Position numbers and translations under genes: made by a program. From contig JAAZNS010000080.1 in the NCBI GenBank assembly GCA_012798185.1, positions 1 to 5,549 of the forward strand: 5,549 bases of DNA, in the 5' to 3' direction. This stretch comes from Chloroflexota bacterium. Lineage in GTDB: Bacteria > Chloroflexota > Anaerolineae > Anaerolineales > UBA4823. Below the pieces are notes generated by a model. That model saw only the letters and a list, made by a program, of their open reading frames with translations. It was not told the DNA's origin and searched no databases. Each line of letters begins with the position of its first letter. Positions within the stretch are counted from its first letter, which is position 1. Shown here piece after piece: positions 1-5,320 of this stretch.

Positions 1-1195
1 AGAAAGAGAAATGCCGGTTTTACGATTGATCAAAGAGCGCTTTAAAAAAGAACGGCCGCTTCAAGGTTTACGCGTTTCTGCTTGTCTCCATGTGACTACA
101 GAAACCGCTAATTTGATGGATACTTTGCACGGCGGTGGCGCCGATGTTGTATTGACCGCATCAAACCCACTGTCGACTCAGGATGATGTGGCTGCTTCTT
201 TGGTAACCCATTTCGAAATACCAGTTTTCGCCCGCAAAGGTGAAGATAATATAACCTATTATAAGCATATCGATGCTGCCCTGGATCACAAACCCCAAAT
301 GACCATGGATGATGGGGCTGATCTGGTAAGCACCCTGCATAAAAACCGCCGTGAACTATTGAGCGGGATGCTGGGAGGCACCGAGGAGACTACCACCGGG
401 GTTATCCGGCTGCGGGCAATGGCGGCAGATGGCGCGCTGATGTTTCCGGTGATTGCGGTCAACGATGCCACCACCAAGCACTTTTTCGATAACCGTTATG
501 GCACCGGGCAATCGACCATCGATGGGATTGTACGTGCCACGAATGTTTTGTTAGCTGGCAAGAATTTTGTGATTGCCGGATACGGCTGGTGCGGACGCGG
601 GTTAGCCATGAGAGCACGTGGAATTGGTGCAAATGTAATTATCACTGAGGTGAATCCCCTTCCAGCACTAGAGGCGGTAATGGATGGTTACCGGGTGATG
701 CCTATGGATGAAGCCGCGGCGATTGGTGATGTGTTTGTAACCGTGACTGGCGATATCAATGTAATTAACCGCCAACATTTTGAGAAAATGAAAGACGGGG
801 CGATTGTTGCCAACTCAGGGCATTTTAATGTTGAGATTAATATTCCGGCTTTAGAAGAAATGGCAACGGAAAAAAGATTAGTGAGACCGTTTGTCGATCA
901 ATATACCCTGCCAGATGGCAGGAGAATTAACTTGCTGGGCGAGGGGCGGCTGATTAACCTGGCTGCTGCAGAGGGGCATCCAGCTAGTGTGATGGACATG
1001 TCTTTTGCCAATCAAGCGTTGAGCTTAGAGTATTTAATGAAGAATTACTCTCGCCTTGAAAAGAAAGTCTACGGCGTGCCTGATGAAATCGATCGTCAGA
1101 TCGCATTATTAAAATTAAACGGAATGGGCATCCATATCGATCAACTTACGCCGGAACAGGAAAAATACCTGAATTCATGGGAGGAAGGCACCTAG
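1..1195 (+). CDS. ahcY: S-adenosyl-L-homocysteine hydrolase, short archaeal/thermophile type (5' end cut by window)
   Basis: Cytosolic enzyme that reversibly splits S-adenosylhomocysteine into adenosine and homocysteine, clearing the inhibitory by-product of SAM-dependent methylation. The frame is open to the window edge: codons before the ATG at 11 read E-R-E, and (W)AEREMPVL is the usual family context, so the ATG at 11 is an internal Met and about 20 N-terminal residues are missing. Counting from that Met: CLHVTTETANL at 25-35; the active-site DDGADL at 100-105; EETTTG at 125-130; NDATTKHFFDNRYG at 151-164 with the catalytic Lys156/Asp160 pair; the Rossmann NAD site GYGWCGRG at 190-197 with the ribose-binding Glu213; NSGHFNVEI at 268-276; and AAAEGHP at 318-324. 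The protein ends SWEEGT, as in archaeal and thermophile short forms, and lacks the Lys...Tyr tail that reaches the neighbouring subunit's NAD in the long form. No convincing terminator follows. The family call is very sure; the substrate (SAH or S-inosylhomocysteine) cannot be settled from sequence. Confidence 0.96.
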   Translation, partial: EREMPVLRLIKERFKKERPLQGLRVSACLHVTTETANLMDTLHGGGADVVLTASNPLSTQDDVAASLVTHFEIPVFARKGEDNITYYKHIDAALDHKPQMTMDDGADLVSTLHKNRRELLSGMLGGTEETTTGVIRLRAMAADGALMFPVIAVNDATTKHFFDNRYGTGQSTIDGIVRATNVLLAGKNFVIAGYGWCGRGLAMRARGIGANVIITEVNPLPALEAVMDGYRVMPMDEAAAIGDVFVTVTGDINVINRQHFEKMKDGAIVANSGHFNVEINIPALEEMATEKRLVRPFVDQYTLPDGRRINLLGEGRLINLAAAEGHPASVMDMSFANQALSLEYLMKNYSRLEKKVYGVPDEIDRQIALLKLNGMGIHIDQLTPEQEKYLNSWEEGT

Positions 1196-1225
1196 AAACA
1201 TTAATAAAAGATGAGTAAAACCCTC

Positions 1226-1254
1226 TTGACTCTCATTTGCGATTAAGTTATAAT
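1226..1254 (+). promoter_or_regulatory. Sigma-70-type promoter of the secreted-protein gene
   Basis: A -35 box TTGACT (1226-1231) and a perfect -10 box TATAAT (1249-1254) are separated by exactly 17 bp. Transcription should start near 1261, giving a leader of about 138 nt before the GTG start at 1399. It is the best promoter match in the window and makes the downstream gene a unit separate from ahcY. Confidence 0.85.
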
Positions 1255-1260
1255 GTCGGC

Positions 1261-1398
1261 TAATGAACCATTAATCTTTCCAGAGGATTTAGTCTCTCTA
1301 AGGAGGTCGCCCTAAAGAAAGATAATGGCTCAGAACACAGAGCGGTCAAGAATGACCGCACATTTTCGAGAAATCGAAAAATCTTTCAGGAGGTTACT
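1261..1398 (+). promoter_or_regulatory. Structured 5' leader RNA, candidate cis-regulatory element
   Basis: Three hairpins can be read by eye. P1: 1264-1280 pairs with 1317-1332 (15 pairs, one A.C mismatch, one bulged A at 1274), enclosing a 36-nt loop that contains AAGGAGG (1300-1306) with no start codon at a usable distance. P2: GCGGTCA (1342-1348) and TGACCGC (1353-1359), perfect, loop AGAA. P3: TTTTCGA (1363-1369) and TCGAAAA (1374-1380), perfect, loop GAAA, a GNRA tetraloop. P3 ends 7 nt before the Shine-Dalgarno site. ATCTTTC occurs both in P1 (1274-1280) and directly before the SD (1381-1387), and both copies are complementary to GAAAGAT (1317-1323), so two folds compete. I do not recognise a known riboswitch class. 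The pairing is seen directly; regulatory function is inference. Confidence 0.5.
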
Positions 1399-1402
1399 GT
1401 GA
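1325..1402 (+). CDS. Possible 25-residue leader peptide (upstream ORF)
   Basis: An ATG at 1325 opens a 25-codon frame with the product MAQNTERSRMTAHFREIEKS followed by FRRLL. Its TGA (1400-1402) overlaps the GTG start (1399-1401) of the secreted-protein gene, the GTGA arrangement typical of translational coupling. The frame runs through both small hairpins and through the SD of the downstream gene. Against it: the AAGGAGG at 1300-1306 is 18 nt from this ATG in linear sequence, and the closer purine stretch AAAGA is weak. The composition is not that of an attenuator peptide, since no amino acid is repeated in a run. It may be chance; a frame this short carries little statistical weight. Confidence 0.25.
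   Translation: MAQNTERSRMTAHFREIEKSFRRLL
1388..1393 (+). promoter_or_regulatory. Shine-Dalgarno site fixing the GTG start at 1399
   Basis: AGGAGG lies 5 nt before the GTG. It is the only strong SD within range of a start codon in this frame and selects the non-ATG start, which also places the signal peptide correctly. Confidence 0.85.
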
Positions 1403-1893
1403 ACAAACGTGTAGTAATTTTTGTTGTGCTTTTGGCAGCGATGTTGCTTTCAGCAACTTCTGCATGGCCAGCGACCCTGACCATTAATAACTGGACAGGT
1501 GATAATGTCTATATCAAACTCGAAAAGTACGGCGTAATGAAGTATTTCTTCACCGCCACCGTTGAAGGCAACACTGGTGATCGCAATGTGAGCCGCTTCG
1601 ATGTCGAGCGCAAATCATATACTGCAACGGTAACAGCATGCGGTACAACCACCACCTGGGGCCGGATGGATTTGAATAGAAATCTGCGACTTTCCTTCAC
1701 TGATTGCGATTCCATGAAGCAATGGTGGGCTCCCAAGTACTGGGGCGAACCCAGCCAGGAAAAGCCGAACTTCTACAATGATGGTGATAATGAATATTCA
1801 CCGTATGATGGAACTTGGTGGGGTTCGTACACCTGGAAAGATTTAGCTGGTACTGTTAAAAGCTTCTACTTCCTGTACGATGTAGTTCCGTAA
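1399..1893 (+). CDS. Small secreted protein of unknown function, Cys-pair beta-rich
   Basis: I do not recognise a named family. The product has 164 residues, starting at a GTG with an excellent SD. Residues 1-25 form a classic Sec signal peptide: MNKR, then a hydrophobic stretch VVIFVVLLAAMLL, then a small-residue region with likely cleavage near SAWPA/TL. The mature part of about 139 residues alternates short hydrophobic and polar stretches, suggesting a beta-sandwich. It opens with TLTINNWTGDNVYIKLEKYG and contains two cysteines (81 and 103) that could form a disulfide across YTATVTACG and LRLSFTDC. The C-terminal third is rich in Trp, Tyr and Asp (WWAPKYWGEP, DGTWWGSYTW) and has no Cys, lipobox or membrane anchor, so release to the cell exterior or loose surface attachment is likely. 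The gene stands alone between a strong promoter and a strong terminator, which suggests substantial, independently controlled expression. A structural or ligand-binding role is possible but not shown. Confidence 0.85.
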   Translation: MNKRVVIFVVLLAAMLLSATSAWPATLTINNWTGDNVYIKLEKYGVMKYFFTATVEGNTGDRNVSRFDVERKSYTATVTACGTTTTWGRMDLNRNLRLSFTDCDSMKQWWAPKYWGEPSQEKPNFYNDGDNEYSPYDGTWWGSYTWKDLAGTVKSFYFLYDVVP

Positions 1894-1913
1894 AAATACT
1901 ACACAAGCAAATG

Positions 1914-1946
1914 AAAGAGCCATCCTCACGGATGGCTCTTTTCTTT
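1914..1946 (+). terminator. Rho-independent terminator of the secreted-protein gene
   Basis: Perfect 12-bp stem AAAGAGCCATCC (1914-1925) and GGATGGCTCTTT (1930-1941), loop TCAC, followed by the T-rich tract TCTTT. It begins 20 nt after the stop codon. Confidence 0.92.
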
Positions 1947-1959
1947 ATTAATTTTGCGA

Positions 1960-2000
1960 TATAATTGGCGCTTGACATGTCTAACGGAAATACTAATTTG
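1960..2000 (+). promoter_or_regulatory. Promoter region of the TPR lipoprotein-lspA operon
   Basis: Two partial signals overlap. A perfect TATAAT (1960-1965) has no good -35, because the -35 position falls inside the preceding terminator; TTTTGCGA lies just before it. A perfect TTGACA (1972-1977) is followed after 16 bp only by a poor -10, TAATTT (1994-1999). One of them probably drives the operon, and the sequence does not say which. The text around the TATAAT (TTTGCGA before, GGC shortly after) resembles that at the promoter at 1226-1254, which mildly favours the first. Confidence 0.55.
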
Positions 2001-2023
2001 ATCGATTTAAGGAGCGACTTTTT

Positions 2024-3016
2024 ATGTCAACCAATATTAATCGCATCGTGACGGGTTTGGCGCTGGTATTTTGTGCCCTGTTTATGTGCGTAGCTTGTAG
2101 TTCAACGACGCCATCAGCGCCTACGGTTGTCGTCACGTTGCCTCCTGAACAGGTTCAACCAGTCGAAACTTCTCAAATAGAACTGTTACCTTCGCCTACC
2201 ATCGAAGTAAATCAGCCGACTGCTGAAAATACTGAGCAAGCTGATCCTGCGGAGGCAATTATTAACAATGGCATTGCGCTATTCGATACGAGGGATATCG
2301 ATGGGGCTTTATCGGCATTTGAGGAAGCCATCGCTGCCAATCCGAATTCTGCGAATGCATATTATCAGCGGGCAAGGGTTTGGCTTGAAAAAAAAGATTT
2401 GGCGCGGGCAGTTGTGGATTTAAATCAGGCAATATTAATCAATGCCAATTCCGCAGAAGCATTCAATTTGCGCGGCATTGCCTACCTGGAAAGCGGTCAA
2501 TATGACCAGGCTTTGGCAGATTTAAATGCAGCAATTGGTTTGAAACCCGATTTCGGTAATGCCTTTAACAACCGGGCTTTGGTATATTTTCATAAAGAAG
2601 AGTTAGATAAAGGGCTTGAAGATGCCACGCAGGCGATTACCCTTAGCCCTAATTCCGCCGAATTTTATGTCACGCGGGGTTTGATCTACTCTAAAAAGGA
2701 CAGTGATGATTTAGCTTTGGCTGATTTCAACAAAGCCATTGAGATAAAACCAGATTACGAGAAAGCTTATTTCAATCGCGGCGTTGTTTATGCTTCTACG
2801 GGTAAAATTACTGAAGCCATAACTGATTTGAATCAGGCTATTACCCTGACACCAGATCAGGCTGTGTATTATCTATACCGGGGAATGATGTATTTGCAAA
2901 ACAAAGAAAATCAAAATGCGATTAACGATTTTCGTAAAGTGTTAGAGCTTTCTCAGGATGAAAATTTACGAAAACAAGCCACCGATTGGCTTACCTCGAT
3001 GGGGGCTACTCCGTAA
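2024..3016 (+). CDS. TPR-repeat lipoprotein
   Basis: The product has 330 residues. The start is supported by AAGGAG (2009-2014), 9 nt upstream. Residues 1-24 are a lipoprotein signal peptide: NINR, then hydrophobic IVTGLALVFCALFM, ending at the lipobox CVA-C with the predicted lipidated Cys25. Cys at the -3 position is less usual than Leu. Residues 26-75 form a Ser/Thr/Pro/Gln-rich linker away from the membrane. Residues 76-313 are seven uninterrupted 34-residue tetratricopeptide repeats (76-109, 110-143, 144-177, 178-211, 212-245, 246-279, 280-313), most carrying the A/G-x-x-Y...A-x-x-D-x-x-x-A-I...P pattern; a 17-residue cap follows. TPR solenoids bind proteins or peptides, so an extracytoplasmic scaffold is likely, with unknown partner. 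lspA starts 4 nt after the stop codon, so the two are probably co-transcribed and translationally coupled. The architecture is certain; the specific role is not. Confidence 0.93.
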   Translation: MSTNINRIVTGLALVFCALFMCVACSSTTPSAPTVVVTLPPEQVQPVETSQIELLPSPTIEVNQPTAENTEQADPAEAIINNGIALFDTRDIDGALSAFEEAIAANPNSANAYYQRARVWLEKKDLARAVVDLNQAILINANSAEAFNLRGIAYLESGQYDQALADLNAAIGLKPDFGNAFNNRALVYFHKEELDKGLEDATQAITLSPNSAEFYVTRGLIYSKKDSDDLALADFNKAIEIKPDYEKAYFNRGVVYASTGKITEAITDLNQAITLTPDQAVYYLYRGMMYLQNKENQNAINDFRKVLELSQDENLRKQATDWLTSMGATP

Positions 3017-3020
3017 ACTT

Positions 3021-3545
3021 ATGGAAAGCGTATTGCAAAACCAAGATACTATCTGGCAAAGGTATCGCTTTTTACTGGCTGTTGCTCTTCCAGTTCTTAT
3101 CTTGGATCAGACCACTAAATCATTAGTGCGCACCAATCTGGCTCTCGAAGAGACATGGGTGCCATGGCAATGGGTGGACCGCTTTGGCCGTATTGTCCAT
3201 TGGAAGAACGAAGGCTCAGCTTTTGATTGGTTTTCGTGGAATAAATGGGTATATATTTTATTAGCTGTTATTGGTACGGTTGCCATTCTGTATTTTTTCC
3301 CTCGAATTCCCAAACGCGATTGGTCTTTCCGCCTCTCGATGGGATTATTGTTAGGTGGAATTATCAGCAATAATCTGATCGACCGATTGATCATTGGACA
3401 TGTGACCGATTTGATTATGATTGGTTACGGCGACGTTTTTAATTTAGCGGATGTCAGTAATTTTGCAGGATTAATCATCTTAATCCTAGGATATCTGACC
3501 GAAGAAAGAAGGAAAAAACCGCACAATAACGGGGATGAAATATAA
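3021..3545 (+). CDS. lspA: Lipoprotein signal peptidase (signal peptidase II)
   Basis: Membrane aspartyl protease that cuts the signal peptide from prolipoproteins before the lipidated Cys. From the ATG at 3021 the product has 174 residues, close to the family norm of about 160. Conserved motifs are DQTTK (Asp29, Lys33), NEGSAF (63-68), NLIDR (118-122), GHVTD with catalytic Asp130, and FNLAD (140-144) with catalytic Asp144; the two Asp match the dyad Asp124/Asp143 of the Pseudomonas enzyme by motif spacing. About four membrane helices fall near 15-35, 76-93, 104-120 and 146-160. Odd points: the usual GGxxGN is GGIISNN here (112-118), with one extra residue and no Gly before the conserved Asn, and the first loop is Trp-rich. 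An in-frame ATG at 2958 would add 21 residues inside the TPR gene and is unlikely. The chosen start has only a weak SD (GGGGG at 3001-3005, 15 nt away), so coupling to the upstream stop codon probably drives translation. Its neighbour is a likely substrate. Confidence 0.9.
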   Translation: MESVLQNQDTIWQRYRFLLAVALPVLILDQTTKSLVRTNLALEETWVPWQWVDRFGRIVHWKNEGSAFDWFSWNKWVYILLAVIGTVAILYFFPRIPKRDWSFRLSMGLLLGGIISNNLIDRLIIGHVTDLIMIGYGDVFNLADVSNFAGLIILILGYLTEERRKKPHNNGDEI

Positions 3546-3548
3546 AAA

Positions 3549-3593
3549 AAAAACAGGTGCAACGAATGATTAAAACACGTTGCACCTGTTTTT
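3549..3593. terminator. Bidirectional terminator between convergent operons
   Basis: Perfect 16-bp stem: AAAAACAGGTGCAACG (3549-3564) and CGTTGCACCTGTTTTT (3578-3593), with the 13-nt loop 3565-3577. A runs on the left arm and T runs on the right arm give a U tract in both directions. It starts 3 nt after the lspA stop codon and lies 20 nt beyond the stop codon of the - strand lipoprotein, so it can end both transcripts. Confidence 0.92.
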
Positions 3594-3613
3594 ATTTGGT
3601 TGCCGAGTAAGTT

Positions 3614-4174
3614 TTACGGACCTGGTGTTGGTTCTTCAACAATAAAATCGATGAAAATTGGATCTCCAAAGGGTTCGCCGGAGGGAGAATAAGCCTGCCA
3701 GGCGCTGCGGTAATTGCCCGCTTCCTGCGGCGCAGTAAACAAAATTCGGATTATTGCCCGCGATCCGCTGCGGGCAGGATATAGAGCTTGTTCAGGGGGT
3801 GCAGATAATTGTTGACCAGCGATGAGTTTCAGGCGATAATTGCTGTTCCAATTACAGTCACCCTGATTTTCTACTTCCCACTGTTTATCTAAAATAATGC
3901 CGGGAGATACTAGAGTGCCATCGGGGATGGTTTTATCGGCAATATATAACAGGTTGTCGGTGCAATCCGGCTGTTGTGAAAGGTCGCTGATAGCAATATC
4001 AGTATTTTGAGTTGGATTTAAAAATGTGGCTGCTTGGTCAGTGTATTGAATATCAGGATTTATCGTTGGAGGGCGGAACAGCATGCCATCGCTTTCATCT
4101 CTGGCTGGTCTTTTTATGAGCTGGCATCCAACTAATAACATGCAGATTAGAATAAGGCTTTTACATTTCCCCAT
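3614..4174 (-). CDS. Lipoprotein with NBR1-type Ig-like domain
   Basis: From the ATG at 4174 the product has 186 residues. Residues 1-16 are a lipoprotein signal peptide: MGKCK, hydrophobic SLILICMLL, lipobox LVGC with the predicted lipidated Cys17. A polar linker spans about 18-68. Residues about 70-181 match the Ig-like domain first described in NBR1 (next to BRCA1): CTDNLLYIADKTIPDGTLVS, then KQWEVENQGDCNW and a C-terminal TAPQEAGNYRSAWQAYSPSG. Cys71 and Cys107 are likely partners. In bacteria the domain is common on surface proteins of Chloroflexota and probably binds a protein or glycan; the ligand is unknown. The tail EEPTPGP is Pro-rich. The start overlaps the end of recA by 14 bp, so translation may be coupled. 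An ATG at 4192 would add six residues and is possible; the longer frame from 4264 would bury the signal peptide. A surface role is likely, a DNA-repair role is not. Confidence 0.85.
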   Translation of the reverse strand: MGKCKSLILICMLLVGCQLIKRPARDESDGMLFRPPTINPDIQYTDQAATFLNPTQNTDIAISDLSQQPDCTDNLLYIADKTIPDGTLVSPGIILDKQWEVENQGDCNWNSNYRLKLIAGQQLSAPPEQALYPARSGSRAIIRILFTAPQEAGNYRSAWQAYSPSGEPFGDPIFIDFIVEEPTPGP

Positions 4175-5249
4175 CTTCCATCCCGGCGTCATCTTCGACA
4201 CTGCCAAAAGGTATGACAGTATCAATATTGGCGGCGTTTCGGCGCACTGCCTGTTCGATTTCATCCATTAAATCGGGATTTTGCTTTAGGAAATCTTTTG
4301 CATTTTCCCTACCCTGACCCAAGCGTAATTCTCCATACGAGAAGAAAGATCCCCGCTTGGTAATGATTTCCATTCCGGCAGCTAAATCTAATATATCGCC
4401 GACCCTTGAAATACCCTCATTATAAAGAATATCGAATTCTGCGGTACGAAAGGGTGCAGCGACTTTATTCTTCACTACTCTAACGCGGGTGCGGTTTCCT
4501 ATGATCTCAGGTCCAAGTTTAATCGATTGAATGCGTCGTACATCTAACCGTACTGAAGCGTAGAACTTTAATGCCATACCGCCGGTGGTCGTTTCGGGAT
4601 TTCCGAATACTACCCCAATTTTTTGACGGAGTTGATTGGTAAAAATCACCGCGGTGTTGGTTTGTTTAATTGCGCCGGATAGTTTGCGGAGAGCCTGAGA
4701 CATCAGACGAGCCTGCATGCCCATCGGTGAATCGCCCATATCGCCTTCGATTTCTGCCCGCGGCACAAGCGCTGCGACAGAATCGATTACCACCACTTCT
4801 ACGGCACCCGAACGCACCAGGGTTTCGGTGATTTCCAGGGCTTGTTCACCCATATCGGGTTGTGAGATGAGTAGACTGTCAATATCGACGCCGCAGCGCA
4901 TGGCATAGCCGGGATCAAGAGCATGTTCCATATCGATATAGGCACAGGTACCACCCATTTTTTGCGCCTCGGCAACAATATGCTGACATATTGTAGTCTT
5001 TCCGGAGGATTCGGGACCGTAAATTTCGGTTATCCTGCCGCGGGGAATACCGCCAACACCCAAGGCAAGGTCCAATGAGAGCGACCCGGTTGGGATGGTT
5101 GCTACTTCCAGGTGATGAGCTTCTCCAAGCCGCATGATTGTACCGTCACCATAGCGTTTGGTTATATCTCCCAATGCTTTATCCAACGCTATGCTCCGGG
5201 AGGATTCATTGGCATTATCATCTTGAGGTGCAGACGGTTTTCGTACCAT
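4161..5249 (-). CDS. recA: Recombinase RecA
   Basis: Cytoplasmic ATPase that forms filaments on single-stranded DNA, pairs and exchanges strands in homologous recombination, and triggers LexA self-cleavage. The product has 362 residues against about 340-355 usual. The start at 5249 is fixed by AGGAG (5260-5264), 10 nt upstream, and by the position of the promoter; the open frame back to 5339 runs through the promoter. Domains: an N-terminal helix region with ALDKALGDITKRYGDG (21-36), Walker A GPESSGKT (78-85), IDMEHALDP with catalytic Glu108 (105-113), Walker B VVVID (152-156), DNA-binding loop L1 around PRAEIEGDMGDSPMGMQARL (163-182), NQLRQKIGV (205-213), and L2 FGNPETTTGG (215-224). The acidic tail SVEDDAGMEDGEM (350-362) is typical. 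Minor variants are Met107 in IDMEH and Met225 where E. coli RecA has Asn. No intein interrupts it. No recX follows; the next gene is a lipoprotein overlapping its stop codon. Confidence 0.98.
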   Translation of the reverse strand: MVRKPSAPQDDNANESSRSIALDKALGDITKRYGDGTIMRLGEAHHLEVATIPTGSLSLDLALGVGGIPRGRITEIYGPESSGKTTICQHIVAEAQKMGGTCAYIDMEHALDPGYAMRCGVDIDSLLISQPDMGEQALEITETLVRSGAVEVVVIDSVAALVPRAEIEGDMGDSPMGMQARLMSQALRKLSGAIKQTNTAVIFTNQLRQKIGVVFGNPETTTGGMALKFYASVRLDVRRIQSIKLGPEIIGNRTRVRVVKNKVAAPFRTAEFDILYNEGISRVGDILDLAAGMEIITKRGSFFSYGELRLGQGRENAKDFLKQNPDLMDEIEQAVRRNAANIDTVIPFGSVEDDAGMEDGEM

Positions 5250-5292
5250 ATTTTTGCGTCTCCTGTAATTATTGTGTTGAGAATTAACTTGA

Positions 5293-5320
5293 AGTGTAGC
5301 ACAAATGTTCTGATTGTCAA
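5293..5320 (-). promoter_or_regulatory. recA promoter
   Basis: On the - strand, a perfect -35 TTGACA (5320-5315), a 16-bp spacer and a -10 TACACT (5298-5293) preceded by TGC, which makes an extended -10. Transcription should begin near 5286, giving a leader of about 37 nt. The -35 box overlaps the TGA stop codon (5319-5317) of the upstream gene, so recA has its own promoter in almost no intergenic space. Confidence 0.8.
5298..5311 (-). promoter_or_regulatory. LexA-like operator (SOS box) in the recA promoter
   Basis: AGAACATTTGTGCT on the - strand is a near-perfect inverted repeat AGAACA-TT-TGTgCT with a single mismatch. It resembles the Gram-positive-type GAAC-N4-GTTC LexA box and lies between the -35 and -10 of recA, where a repressor would block polymerase. 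SOS control of recA is usual. The LexA motif varies between phyla and no lexA gene is in the window, so the match is by resemblance. Confidence 0.65.

Noticed and set aside
286..477. Open frame on the - strand within ahcY.
   Set aside because: Opposite to a strongly conserved coding region, with no SD or recognisable product; a shadow frame.
1211..1236. Possible terminator of ahcY (ATGAG...CTCAT).
   Set aside because: Only 5 bp of stem with a 16-nt loop and no T tract; it also overlaps the next promoter.
1300..1306. AAGGAGG as the SD of a hidden gene.
   Set aside because: No ATG, GTG or TTG occurs 5-12 nt downstream; the nearest ATG is 18 nt away. Kept only as part of the leader.
2958..3020. 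In-frame upstream ATG that would lengthen LspA by 21 residues.
   Set aside because: It lies inside the TPR gene, has no SD, and adds a hydrophilic extension not seen in the family. The ATG at 3021 gives a normal length.
3107..3394. Open frame on the - strand of 95 codons within lspA.
   Set aside because: Antisense shadow of conserved LspA motifs; composition is not protein-like.
4175..4264. Longer N-terminus for the NBR1-domain lipoprotein.
   Set aside because: It would put 30 residues before the signal peptide and lies wholly within recA; the lipobox fits a start at 4174 (or 4192).
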